A stretch of 64,000 bases of DNA, taken from Ampelocalamus luodianensis (lineage: Eukaryota > Streptophyta > Magnoliopsida > Poales > Poaceae). Where the stretch lies: contig CM070640.1 in NCBI GenBank assembly GCA_036346255.1, positions 39,923,238 through 39,987,237 on the forward strand, written 5' to 3'. A program made the position numbers and the translations under genes. Numbering within the stretch: position 1 is the first letter of the stretch; each line of letters begins with the position of its first letter. Positions 22,113 through 33,600 of this stretch are shown here, piece after piece. The notes under the pieces are model-generated. The model had not been told where the DNA came from and made no database searches. It was given only the letters and a program-made list of their open reading frames with translations.

Positions 22113-24333
22113 TGTAATACCCTGTTTTTGTTCGGGAAAGAAAGGTTTAATCGGGGAACTTCGGCTAGCGTAAAAATGTCATTTTTCGGAGAGGATGAGG
22201 GTTTTTGGGCCTCCGGTAGCCTTTCCAGGCCTTGGCCGGCCATGGGCCTAGGCCCATGCGCCCCTCTCCCCTCCCCCTTGGTGCAAACCCTAGTCCTCCC
22301 CCTTTTATTCCTTGGCCGGCCACCCCTCCCCTTCTTTTCCCTCTTGGCCGCCACCCCTCCCCTCCTCTCCTCCCTTGCGCCCTGCCTTGGAGCCGCCCCC
22401 ATCTCCCCTTGTGGCTGCTCCTCCTGCTGTGGTGCTGCCCCAACCGATCTCCGGAGTTTCCCCACGGTTGGTGTTCGCAAAGCTTCGAGGTGGGCTGTTG
22501 GGTGATTCGGCCAAAGGAGGGGAAAAGGAGGAAGAGCTTCTTCACCAAGGATCCTTCTACCTACTCCCTGGTTGCAGCAAGGGTAACGATGCCGATCCTC
22601 GTGGGTTGATAGTTGGTAGAAGAGATTTGGATACGTTTTTGATTAGGCAGACTTGCTGAAATTAGAAACTGATTCTGTCCAGTACGTTGTAGAGGGTGTT
22701 TCGGTTATTTTTAGGCAGAATCTGAAGGTTTGGTCTCCTAGAGATATCTAGGCCTCGTTCTTAAGTTTCAGTGGCCACCAAGTTCACTTGATTCCGAGGT
22801 CCGAGTCAAAAGTTATGGATGTTTTAGTACCTGCTGCCAGAAATCTGACGAGAATAAACTGTCTGGTTATTTCCTAAATTTTGAAAGGGAAATTGGTCGA
22901 AACTGAAAGTTCACCCAACTAGGTTATTGTAGGTAATTCGATAACCTTTTCAGATTGGTAAAGAACGCTCAATTCGGAGTTGTAACATAGAAGTTATGAT
23001 CAACTGAATATTTCTGCTGAAATTTGGTAGGCTGAATCTGTGCTGAATGTTCAAACAATTATTAGCCTATTAATTTGACCAAATTGGATTGTCGTGTCAA
23101 CTAGAGTTTTGTAGTTAGACCAGTTAAGAATCTACAGAAATTGGGTTTGCTATTTTGCGACTTCCAGGCTGTGAGTTATGTTAGTCCCCGTGTTGCTGTC
23201 CAGGATTTATTTTTATGGACAGTTTCCGCTGTTTTTCAGTTTATGCGATATAGGATTGAATTGAGTCTTAATAGAAGTAATATAGAACACCGACTAGTTG
23301 AGCTGGGTATCATGTATACTTATTGAGTTATTTCGTTGGTTTAGGCGTGAAACTTGGTGTAAGGCGCCGTTGCGGATAACGCGTAGCAACGCGAAGGCAA
23401 GTACCATGTTTATTTGGATGTTTGTGTATTGTGGTTATTAGCATGAGTTGTTTTGGTAACTTGTGAGACATGTGAAATGAATTATTCATGCCTTGTTCAA
23501 TACATTGAATTCATGAATAGAAATGATGTTATTGTATATTTCACTTAATTGTTGCATGCATTCATTGACATTTGGCGTCCACGGAGTGGATGAGAACCAC
23601 CATCAATTCCAAGATGGTTGGATAAGACCCATTAATTCCAATATGGGCAAAGTTGGACACCGTATGAAACGTTCTTCATACGGAAGTGGATCCGTATTTT
23701 TGTTAAGATGCGGGCTTGAGTGATCACCGACGGTGTTCACGGCTATCTGCGATATCTGCGTGTGTGCAGTCCATTTCCTTGATTTGAGCATTCGTATCAT
23801 GTATTCATAAGTAATCAAATGTGTTATAATCGAACCCAATGATGATATGTTTGTTCTTCAATGAATGAATGTTTTTCTTAATCATTGTACTTGCTGAGTC
23901 ATGGACTCACTCTTGCTTTGTTTGTTTATTTCTAGGTGATCGTTGTGGAGTTCACTTGGGAGGAGTAGATGAGCACTACTCGAATAACGCACTACACATT
24001 AGACTCATTGCTATAAGAATTAATGATTCTCTTTTGTTATCTTTCGGTTTGTAATAAACAAATTTAGTCATGGATGGTACCTTTATGATCATTGAGGTTG
24101 GATAGAACATAGATGAGGACTTTATGTCATATGGTTATTTGTTATCTTAGTTTGTTAACGTTGAATCATGTTTAGATCTTAGAATTGAATTTCATGACTA
24201 GATTATGATTACTTGTGTGTTTTTGTTGTGTGGAACCTCCAGTATCCTCGTATACAAAGGAGGTTCTGCCGAAATTTAGTATTTCAGTTTAGGATAGTTG
24301 CATCCCAGGCTCGTGCTGTGTTGGGGTGTTACA
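22113..24333 (+). mobile_element. Solo LTR, 2.2 kb, TGTAATACCC family (copy 1)
   Basis: Ends are TGTAATACCC...GGGGTGTTACA. The flanks cctcc (22108-22112) and ccttc (24334-24338) agree at four of five bases. There is no gag, pol, primer site or second LTR, so this is a solo LTR. Homology with the larger solo LTR at 28102-35595 is shown by shared blocks such as tatacaaaggaggtt then tgccgaaa near the 3' end, ttcagtggcc in the middle and similar termini. The GC-rich open frames at 22160-22660 lie in the LTR and differ between copies, so they are not taken as coding. Ty3/gypsy membership is likely but not proven without an internal region. Confidence 0.8.
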
Positions 24334-25101
24334 CCTTCCCTCCTCTCTCTTCTCCCTCTCTTGAATTAAAATGACATTTCTACCGATTTTTGGGGTTTAA
24401 ATAGCTAGATCATGTCACTAGTTGAACTGACGACAGAACCCACGGTTTAAGGTGAACTGGCAACAGGTAGTAAACAGGATCCCTGTCGTCAATTAGAATG
24501 ACAACATGAGCCTATCGTCATTACAAATGGCGACAGACATATACTTTTATTAAAAAAAACTGAACTAATTAATTTTGTAATTATCTTTTTAAATAATATT
24601 ATTTAAAAAAAATCGGATGCCACGTCATTAGGTTCCAAAGACATCAGTAGTGCAAACGACAACAAATTTAGGGAAGCGTGAAAGTAGTCTGCATGTCTAA
24701 TCATCTTGATTAATATATAATGGTATTTCAGTAACTATACGTTAAAAAACTAGAAGGACTTGAAAGAACTGCTACACCCGCTCTTAGATAGACGTAGTTT
24801 TAGAACGCTTTCAATATTTGAAAGCTTTAACCATTAATTTTCGAAAAGACGTAGTTTTAGAACGCGTTCAATATTTGAAAGCTTTAACCATTAATTTTCG
24901 ATAACATATAAGTAGGAAAAGTAAAGGTCAGAGAGTTGTACTGTAGACCATGTAAATATCTGAAACCACGGTTAAAAAAGAACAAACGTAGTAAATGTAA
25001 ATATGTGAATTGCGAAGAGGTCATCAACTCGTGCATGTATGGAACCTGAGACATGAGTGAGTAGCCGAAAACATAGTCATAAACAGTGCATTTTTTTTAA
25101 A
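24334..25101. other. Intergenic with a 57-bp tandem duplication
   Basis: No gene is seen. Units beginning gacgtagttttagaacgc at 24791 and 24848 are nearly identical over 56 bp, indicating a recent duplication. Near 24425-24530 a short motif (tgacgacag, tgtcgtcaat, ctatcgtcat) recurs in both orientations. Confidence 0.5.
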
Positions 25102-26195
25102 CAGGGGCGATTCCAGCTGGGGTTTCGTCAGGCTTCAACCTACCCTCCGGCACCCCCCGCCCCTGCTGGCCCCAATCAACCCCAAGTCCCCAACCTCCAG
25201 AGTCCAGCCAACGACGGCCATAGCTCCCTCAACGCATTCGTTTTGCAGACGTGCAGCAGCAGGAGAAGAAAGGAGACGTTCCAATGTGGGCCTTTGCCGA
25301 AGCCAAGCTCACTCGGCCCACCTGCTCACATCCATCCCAAAATCCCACATCCTGACATCCCCACCACTGCAGCTCATGTTTCCATTCCCAAATTTCCCTA
25401 ATCGAAAATTCAATCCCAAATCGAGAACACACGGACGCACCTGAGGTGAGGGTCGAGGCACCGCCGAGGCCAGAGGACGGGAGAAGCAAGGAGGCGAGCA
25501 GGTGAGGAGGGAGCTGGCCAGGCCACCAGGGGAGCTTCTTCTGCCGTCCATGGCCCACTGGTGGCCGAATCTCGTAGGCGAGGCGGAGCAGTGGAGCGCA
25601 CAGCCCGGCGCCCCGGTTGTAGTGAACCAAAGGAGTTGCGGCCTGCGGAGGAGCTGAGGGAGCCGGCCGGCGGCCGGGGGAGCCCGGAGGAGCTAGGGAC
25701 TGGGGAGAGGTGGCAGGTGAGGGCGCGAGGCTGGAGGGTACGACCGCTGGAGGGGGGCTGTGTGCTGTGGCTGTGGTGAACCAGGGTGCCGGGCGGCTGG
25801 AATCGGTAGTTGAGGACTTGAGGTCTTGAGGACTGAGTGAACAAGGCTGCTGCATGGTCTTTGCTGCATGCTGTTGAAGGCTTGAAGCCTCGAGTCTTTA
25901 TCTGTCTTTGTCTTTGCTGAAGTTGAATTGCTAAATAGCCTGAATGAGTGAATGATGATCTGTTGACTGTTGTCATGTTGTCTTTGTTGAACTGCTGATC
26001 TATTGTGTGTTTGCTGAATTGTTGGTACGTGTAAACTCGTTACTCAATTAGCAATTTATTTGTGTGTTAGAATATAGTGTGGTATATACTCAATTAGTAA
26101 TTTATTCATAGAATACAAGAATATATTTGTTACAAATTAGTTTATTCATTCGAAGCTTTGAGTCCACCCTCCTTTTTCATCCTGGATTTGCCACT
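25102..26195. mobile_element. hAT-like element (probable), no coding capacity
   Basis: The left end caggggcgattccagctgg and the inverted right end (cagtggcaaatccaggatg on the other strand) resemble the CAGGGGCGGATCCAG termini of plant hAT elements. No 8-bp duplication survives. The interior is GC-rich at 25440-25800 and gives low-complexity proline/serine/arginine frames on both strands without a known domain. Boundaries are tentative. Confidence 0.45.
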
Positions 26196-26368
26196 GGTGA
26201 AGTGCAATACATATTATGGCGTATTTAAAATTACCTTGCTAACAAACTATGTTTATCATAATATCATATTTAAAAAAATGATGTGCATACCTCCTGGACG
26301 TTCCCCCCAAAAAATCGTTTATCATCCTATGCAACCAATTTAAGGTGTTTCTTGTGCCTAGTTGGATA

Positions 26369-26697
26369 CTTCCTCAGTTCAGAAATGTATAACGTTTTAG
26401 AAAGTGTGCAATCAAACTTCTCTAACTTTGACTAATATATATATGAACAATTATTTAGATTGCCAATTGTTCAGCACACTAAAATTAGGAGTATATCCCC
26501 ATAACATCAATAGAAAAACTATTTAGATTGGTAATGAGATAATAGTGCCATTAGATTTATCATGATAAATATTTTTATAATAGAACTATTTTGTAGTTTT
26601 TTACTAACATAGTTATATGAAAAGTAATGGTTAAAGTTGGATATTGGAGACCGTGTCAATGTCCAAAATGTCATACATTTTTGAACAAAGAGAGTGT
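26369..26697. mobile_element. Stowaway MITE, TA target duplication
   Basis: The left end cttcctcagttcagaaatgt and the inverted right end (cactctctttgttcaaaaat) form imperfect TIRs of the ctccctccgttt type. They are flanked by TA at 26367-26368 and 26698-26699. It lies just upstream of the first surviving exon of the HAD-IIA pseudogene. Confidence 0.75.
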
Positions 26698-26883
26698 TAA
26701 ACCTTGTAACGATATGCAATTGTTTCTGTGACTTATTGATAAATCTATGATAAGCTATGTATTAATAAGCCCCCTTTTTTAATCCAATTTCATAAATATA
26801 GGAGGGATGACCCGTGGTTTGCAGCTCTTGGAAGAAAGTGTATCCATCTGACATGGGGCAATCGAGGTGCAATTTCTCTTGAG

Positions 26884-27716
26884 GTTTGTTGTCCTGTTAC
26901 TTTTCCTTTAGCAGTTCTCTCTTTCAAGTAATATTGTTGTGGCCTATGCTACAACCCATTGGCCAAGGCAAATTAATATATGAGAAGAATTATTAACAAT
27001 GACAAACGTGGGATATCAAATAGATTAGTACTAGTATGGTGTGCACAAGATCAGGCCCGCACCCAGGGGCATGAGCGAAGTGGTCAACAAGTTAGGGCCT
27101 CCCCCCCTAATGTTCAATAACTACTTGTTAGTATCTCAGGAAAAAATAATGCTCTATAGTTAATATTGGCATGAGATAGAGTTAAGTAAGTTGTTATATT
27201 CCTTCTTTGTAAGAACTTCCTCGTGATGTCTACCACTATCCCAACCTCTATAGTTCTGCATAACCACTATTTGTATGAATCAACCCACTCTATGCCCATT
27301 TGTTTATTATGTGTTTATTTGTGAACTCAACTAATTTGTAACTTTGTGTGCATATGGGGCTATATGCACCGCATCAACTAGCTTTCTAGACCCATTTTGT
27401 TGTATTTGTGCATTTGGGTGTTATTCTAGTTTTAGCCATATCTTCTATATTCAGGAGGTGAATCTAGTTATGAAATGTGTAAGAAAAAAGGCGAACCAGA
27501 GCTAATTTATGGTTAAATTTTAAATGAAATATTTTTTATTTGATAATTGTCTTTCTAATCTGCAGTGACTAGTTTTAAGTTTAGCATAGGCCTCACAAAT
27601 TCTAAGATACGGCCCTGCACAAGATAGGAGATATCAATACAAATGACTTCTTGCTTTCTTTTTAACAAGCTCGTTGATAGTATTTGGGTTGTCAGTATTG
27701 CCTTTTCTTCCTTTCG
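26884..27716 (+). other. Intron between exons a and b of the HAD-IIA pseudogene
   Basis: There is no coding content. The donor gtttgt at 26884 is intact; the acceptor at 27715-27716 is mutated. Nothing else is identified in it. Confidence 0.5.
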
Positions 27717-29887
27717 GGCCTTGGTTTGCATGGTTTGAGCAATGTTGATGAGGCCGAGTTTATATTAGCCCATGGTACTGAAGCCCCGGGTTTACCTTCT
27801 GGTGATCCACTCCCCAAAATTCTTGAGGAGCTTGAGAAGGTTCTAATGCTAGGCCTAAAAAAGAAACTTCCAGTGGTGGTAGCTAATCCGGACTGGCCTG
27901 TTTGGTTGATGCCTTGGATTCCATGCCTGAGAAAAAGTGATGCCTGGAGGTAGCCTAGAGAGTAGATGATTTTTGCCTGGCCAGATAAACCTGAAGATGA
28001 GTTGTTTGGTTGGAAACCTGTGTCTGAAATTGGTGAATAGAAAATAGAATGTTGGATCTAAACTACAAACGGTGGATCCAGGTAGATCGGAGCTGCCTAA
28101 TGTAATACCCCAAAAATTAAATCGGGAGAGAATAATTAAATCGGGAGAGAATAATTAAAATCGGGGGAATATTTCTTTTAGCAAAACGATTGAACAGGAG
28201 AAAGAGGGGTTTTAATGTAATACTCCAATTTATTCTACGAAAGAAAGCGTTCAAAAGAGAAATTAGACATAAAAAAGGGGGGTTTCTGCAGTTTTTCGGC
28301 AACTTGGGCCTTGGGCCTTGGTCCAGGAGGCCCATGAGGGGTAGGCCACCAATAAAAGGAAGGGGGAAAACCCTAGATACACTGTAGCTACAGTGTCGTC
28401 GCACTGTAGCACGGTTACTGTAGCACACCTCTCCTCCATGGTGGTGCCCCCCTCCATTGGTGCCTCCCTTCTTCGCCGTCGGTGCTCCCTGCTGCCGATC
28501 AAGTGAAGAAAGGAGAGGAGATCAACTTCGTGGGGAGAGTTCATCATCTTTCTATGATTCTACAAGGGTAACATTGCGTGTTCTTCGTTGTTTGATACGT
28601 AATAGTTGCGGTTGATGTCGTTTGGTAGATTGATTTGCGTCGGTTTAATAGATCGCGTTCTGTCCAGATTATTGCGCGGTCAGTTTCGTATGTTTAGAGG
28701 CCGAATTAGGAGTTTTGGTCTCCTAGAGTTATGTAGATAATGTTCTTAGCTTTCAGTGGCCGCCAAGAACGCCAAAATCCAATTAACGGTTAGAAAGTTA
28801 TGAATTGTTTAGTGCCGCTGTCTGGTTAATCTGTCAACATCCTGACAGTCTGTAGAAAACTGAGTTAATCTATTAGTTAAAGACGAAATCAGAGGATCTC
28901 AATATAACGAAAATTGTAGGTAATTTCCATACCTTTTCAGAGAGATAAAGAACGCAAGATTTGGACTTTCGTAGCAAAGTTATGATGGTTTTAGTGTACT
29001 GTCCAGAGAAGCCGACGTGAAAATTGTTGTTCTGTAGTTTGGCTTGGTAGGGGCTGTAGATGGCATAATCAAAAGGGCTCCCCAACTAAGTTTATTTGGG
29101 TAATTTAATTACCTTTCTAGAAAGTCTTAGAACACCTCATTTGGACTCCTGAGCAGAAAGTTATGTATTTTAGAAGTTGACTGTCCGCAGTGATCACCAA
29201 AGCGATCGCTAGAAATTGGAAGATTGGAAAACGCTTGGGAGATTAGCGAGTTCGTTTGTGTTGTTATTTATGCTTTTGATCCAGTATGTTGGTCTTAGAT
29301 TGGGGTTATCTTTATGTTCAGGTGGGAGCATGATCCCAGGGGCAGCGCCCTCTTCGCGTCTACCGTTCTCGCACGGTTGAGGCAAGTATTCGGTTATAGC
29401 ATATCTATGCTTGTATCTTTGAGAGTGTTTGTGTTTTGCTCGTAATAGCCATGCATGAATGTTAATGTGATGAGTTTCCATTTATCTTGATGAATGCTAG
29501 TTATAGTTAAAGTTAATGTTATTGTGATGAGTTCCAATTTTATCTGGTGAATGCAAGTACTCGATTGAGAGAATATGTATGAATGTTTGATAGAAGGTGC
29601 TAGTACTTTGATGCGTACTAACCATGCAAGGTTGATAGTGTGACATGTATGATTAAGGATGGTAAATATTTGAGATATGATTAATTATTATTCATGAAGG
29701 ATTGTTCATGTTTGCTAGTATTATGAATATATGTGCTATTCATGGATACTAGAATGCTAAGAATGTCAATGATGAGGAATGCTAGAAGTATGAATAAGTT
29801 TATTCATGCACGTCGTTGTTGTGAATCCATATGTATGATGGTTTAAAGTTTTGTTCATGTGCATCATGCAATCATATTGGAGGATTG

Positions 29888-30089
29888 GTCACGTGGTGAC
29901 TATGCATGTTCGAGGTCCCGTCATGTAGATGGCGGGCTTGAGGTCCCACATTCGTGGAATGTGGGCAATGAATAAAGAGGTCCCGATCATAGAGATGATG
30001 GGCAAAGGTCCCTATACATGTGGTGTATAGGCTCTTGGTCCCTGTGCCAGAGGGCACAGGCAAGGGTATACATCGACAGATGTATACCC
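29888..30089 (+). other. Array of seven short hairpins inside the solo LTR
   Basis: Seven inverted repeats follow one another, most introduced by ggtcc. Stems (5' arm / 3' arm): gtcac 29888-29892 / 29896-29900; cccgtcat 29917-29924 / atggcggg 29929-29936; cccacatt 29945-29952 / 29958-29965; cccgatcat 29982-29990 / atgatggg 29995-30002; cctataca 30011-30018 / 30024-30031; cctgtgcc 30041-30048 / 30053-30060; gggtatacat 30064-30073 / 30080-30089. The stems share little sequence, yet each pairs with its own partner over 5-10 bp with loops of 3-6 bases. Function is unknown. Confidence 0.85.
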
Positions 30090-30611
30090 CGCATTACACG
30101 ATAAAATGCGAAAGAGATAAAGTTCAAAAGGTGCATTGCATTGATCGCATTCCATGAGTATGAAAGCTATGAGTAGTGTAACGTTATTGTGGATCATTGT
30201 TGCTATGCTTGTGTTCTTGTTTATAGTCTTGTTGATACTTGTTGAGTCTTTGGGCTCACCCTTGCTTTGATATGTTTTAGGTACAAGCGGCGGGAGCGAC
30301 ATGCATGGGAGGGAGTAGATGTTGGATGCACTCACTACCTCACGACCATAAGGCGTTTGCCATTTAATTACACATCAAGATTAAGTAAACTGTTTGAGAA
30401 TCACTCATAGATGGTTTTGAGTATTTATGTTAATTGTGATAATGAGAATAGCAAGTCTGGATTTTGTTTATTCGATCATCTTGCAAGCTTGTGTAACCTT
30501 GATTATGAAGATATTGATAAGTGCCATGATTAATTGTTGGAACCTCGGTATTGTTGACTATACAAAGGAGGTTTTGCCGAAAATTTGTAATTGGTCTTAG
30601 TTTAGTTTAGT

Positions 30612-33600
30612 TGTGAGACCCCGGTTTATTAAACTTGTAATACTTAACCTTCCACTGGTTCTAGTATCACAAATAGAATAATCCGCGTCTCGATGAACAT
30701 GTGCCTCCCAGAACATGCAGCACACATACATCAATTCCAAGCATGCATCATTTCCATACGACAGAATATAACAAGTCTACTAAAAGACAGACATAATATA
30801 AGTTATTACAACACAGCCGACCGGCCAAAAGACATAAGTACCAAATAAGTAACAGCGGAAGCAAAAGTTGCCATAAGATGGCTTAAACCAAAAGACGACC
30901 GATTAGCCACATAACACCAGGGCAACCGAGGCCGCCAAGCTAATCGCCCCTTAAAGCGCCACAGCACAACTCACAAAAGTGAGGTCCATCGGACTCACTA
31001 TCATCCTCTGCACAACACAAGCAATGCGGTGAGTACAAAAATGTACTCAAGACTTACAGTAGCAAGCCTATACATAGCTACATGAAAGTCAGTATTCAAA
31101 GGAATGTGGTTATATGGTTCTTTGGACGCATAAAGCAAGTTTCATTTGCAATATTGTAATAAGTTGAACAATGCAGTTTGTAAAATCTGTTTTAAGCATT
31201 TAAATAACAATGAGTAAGCATAAGTAACAAGTATCCACCTAGAAGTGACTTTCCCCAAAGCCACCACAACATAGCATGAATCACGATTCATACCACCCAA
31301 CAAGTTTTAATTTTAAAAGGTTGTAGTCTAACTCTTGAAAAGCTTATCCAAGCGTGTCCATAACCTAGGGCGAGGCTATTCGAATAGTTTTAATCCTGCG
31401 AGGGTGTACCAATGTACCCACACTTGGATCGCCTTTTCGCCAAGCTATTAAGCACACTTCCTTTGGTATGCTGGCACGGCTAAGTCCTACGAACCCTTTC
31501 CAATGGAACATGCTAATCAAGAGGCGCACGTATGGGGTTAATCCTTAGTGATCTGCGACGAAATATGGATCACAAGGACCCATACGTGGAGCAAGATACA
31601 CCGCCTCGGCGGGTGTTCTCCTCCTAAGCGTGTCCATGTTGCATATAATCAAATATGCAACCCACCACGCGACTCATTAATTAACACACCAAAGTACTCG
31701 GCTAAGAGAGGTCCCATATCCCTCTAGTGTGGTTAGCACGCACCGTAATGCTCGGATAACGAGATACTCACAAGTAGTTCGGTCCTTAATTGACCGGGCA
31801 CCATTCCATTCACACCCAAAGATCACACCATCTTACCATTGTGCCCAAGTCTAAATTGTTTTCATTTTCAGTTTTAGTTTTGCAATTTAGACAAAGCACA
31901 AGGCTGAAATATACATATTATAACAGTTTGTGTGATCAAGGTTACCGACAAGTCGATAACAGCCCATTTCTACCGAACAACTAAGCATGGCTAAGCATAA
32001 TAACACGTAAACTACTAAGTGACAAGGGTCCATCCATCGAACCCAAAATCACAGCAAGTAACCTAGGCTTGATGGTAGAGGAATGATCATTTCCTACTGA
32101 TAATGCATCTAGTAGGCCAACTATCGACGATAGTTTAAAACAACATAGCAATGCATACATAGAATTTGCAAACAATATATTAGACTTTGAAAATAGTAGG
32201 AACAATATGATCAAATGAATGCTACATCTGCTTGCTGGTGAAGTCGAGTCCGATGGTCTGCGTGGCTCAATATCAAGATTAATAATATTATCTTCGGAAC
32301 CTAACGCGAAAAAGGCGATAAGCAAATAAGAACGAAGAACACCAAATAAATTCCAACAGCAAAACACATCCAAAACCTATAAAATTTACACTACAGCTAG
32401 GGAATGATCTAAGACAATGACAGGAACAAGAATTTTGCAATTTGAACTTAACATGCAAAAGATATGAGCAAAATACTCTTTCTCAGCCTATATATCAACC
32501 TAATTAATAATTAGTACTGTTCATGGCGAATTTTTCCAGAATGATCTAAGGTCTGAAATTTTTATAGTAGGTAGATTATGACATCCTAATAACAGCAAAG
32601 TTGGATTTACTAAATTTGGAGTTATACACATTTACTTATGATTTTTCTAAGTTGTAAATCTAATGCAAACCATTTTACAGAATTATGAACATGCTCAAAT
32701 CCTATTTTATATGAAAGTATGCTAACAGACGAATTTAACAAAATTGATTTTGCACAAATTGGAGTTATCTGAGAAAAGATATGCATTTTCAAGGTTAAAC
32801 CTATTTACGGAATATTCAAAATGGCAGAAATCAAGTTATTCCTAGTTATACAATTTTCTGCTACTGGAATATGCTTAAATCCATTTTTATAATAAACTAA
32901 AGTGATAACATAATTTATTACCGTTGGAATTAACTAAAAAGCAGTTAAAATGAATTAGTTATGAATTTCTAAAGTTTTTACATCATTTTCAGTTGTTAAA
33001 CAAATACTTACCGAAATACAGAACAACCCAAATAAAAGAAAACGACGTGGACGCTCGACAACCCTTGATCTAAAATCCTACGGCTCACGCGCGCCAAAAA
33101 CAGCGCACGCGCGCCAACTCGAAACGGACCCCACCGTTGGATCAAGATCCAACGGCGCGCACGAGTGTATGCATTCGGACGGTGCGGTTGCAAACACAAT
33201 CTCAGCCGTTGATCGCAAGATCGTCGGTCGAGAATGATCAAGGCAACCGGAGGGTCCGAACGCATACAAAGATCAGGGCCGCAGATCTAACAATGAACGG
33301 TAGATAATGATCGCAGTTCAAAGGGAGATGCTGACGTGTGGGACCGCATGTCAGTGACCTTGAGTCACCCACACGAACGTTTAACCCACGTGCACAGTGC
33401 ACTGGGCCCACTTGTCAGCGACTGAGAGTGGCGGTTAGGACAGGATTAATGCTTCTAATGATTAACATTAAATAAACACTAATGATTCCTGAGATTTGAT
33501 TTTAACCCCTCGGGCCCACAAGTCAGCGACCCAGAGGAGATTTCCGACAGGGATTAAATGCCGACACACTAATTAAGCAATGATTAAACTTAATGATGTC

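Noticed and set aside
22008..22659. Several 115-172 codon frames on both strands
   Set aside because: They lie at the left edge and in the GC-rich part of a solo LTR, overlap one another and are not kept in the homologous LTR at 28102.
24400..24540. Recurring tgtcgtca/tgacgaca words as another CACTA subterminal array
   Set aside because: Only a few copies, no CACTA terminus nearby and no pairing with a second array.
25229..25976. Overlapping minus-strand frames of about 190-208 codons
   Set aside because: Low-complexity proline/serine frames within a GC-rich block of a hAT-like element. Three phases are open and no motif is recognised.
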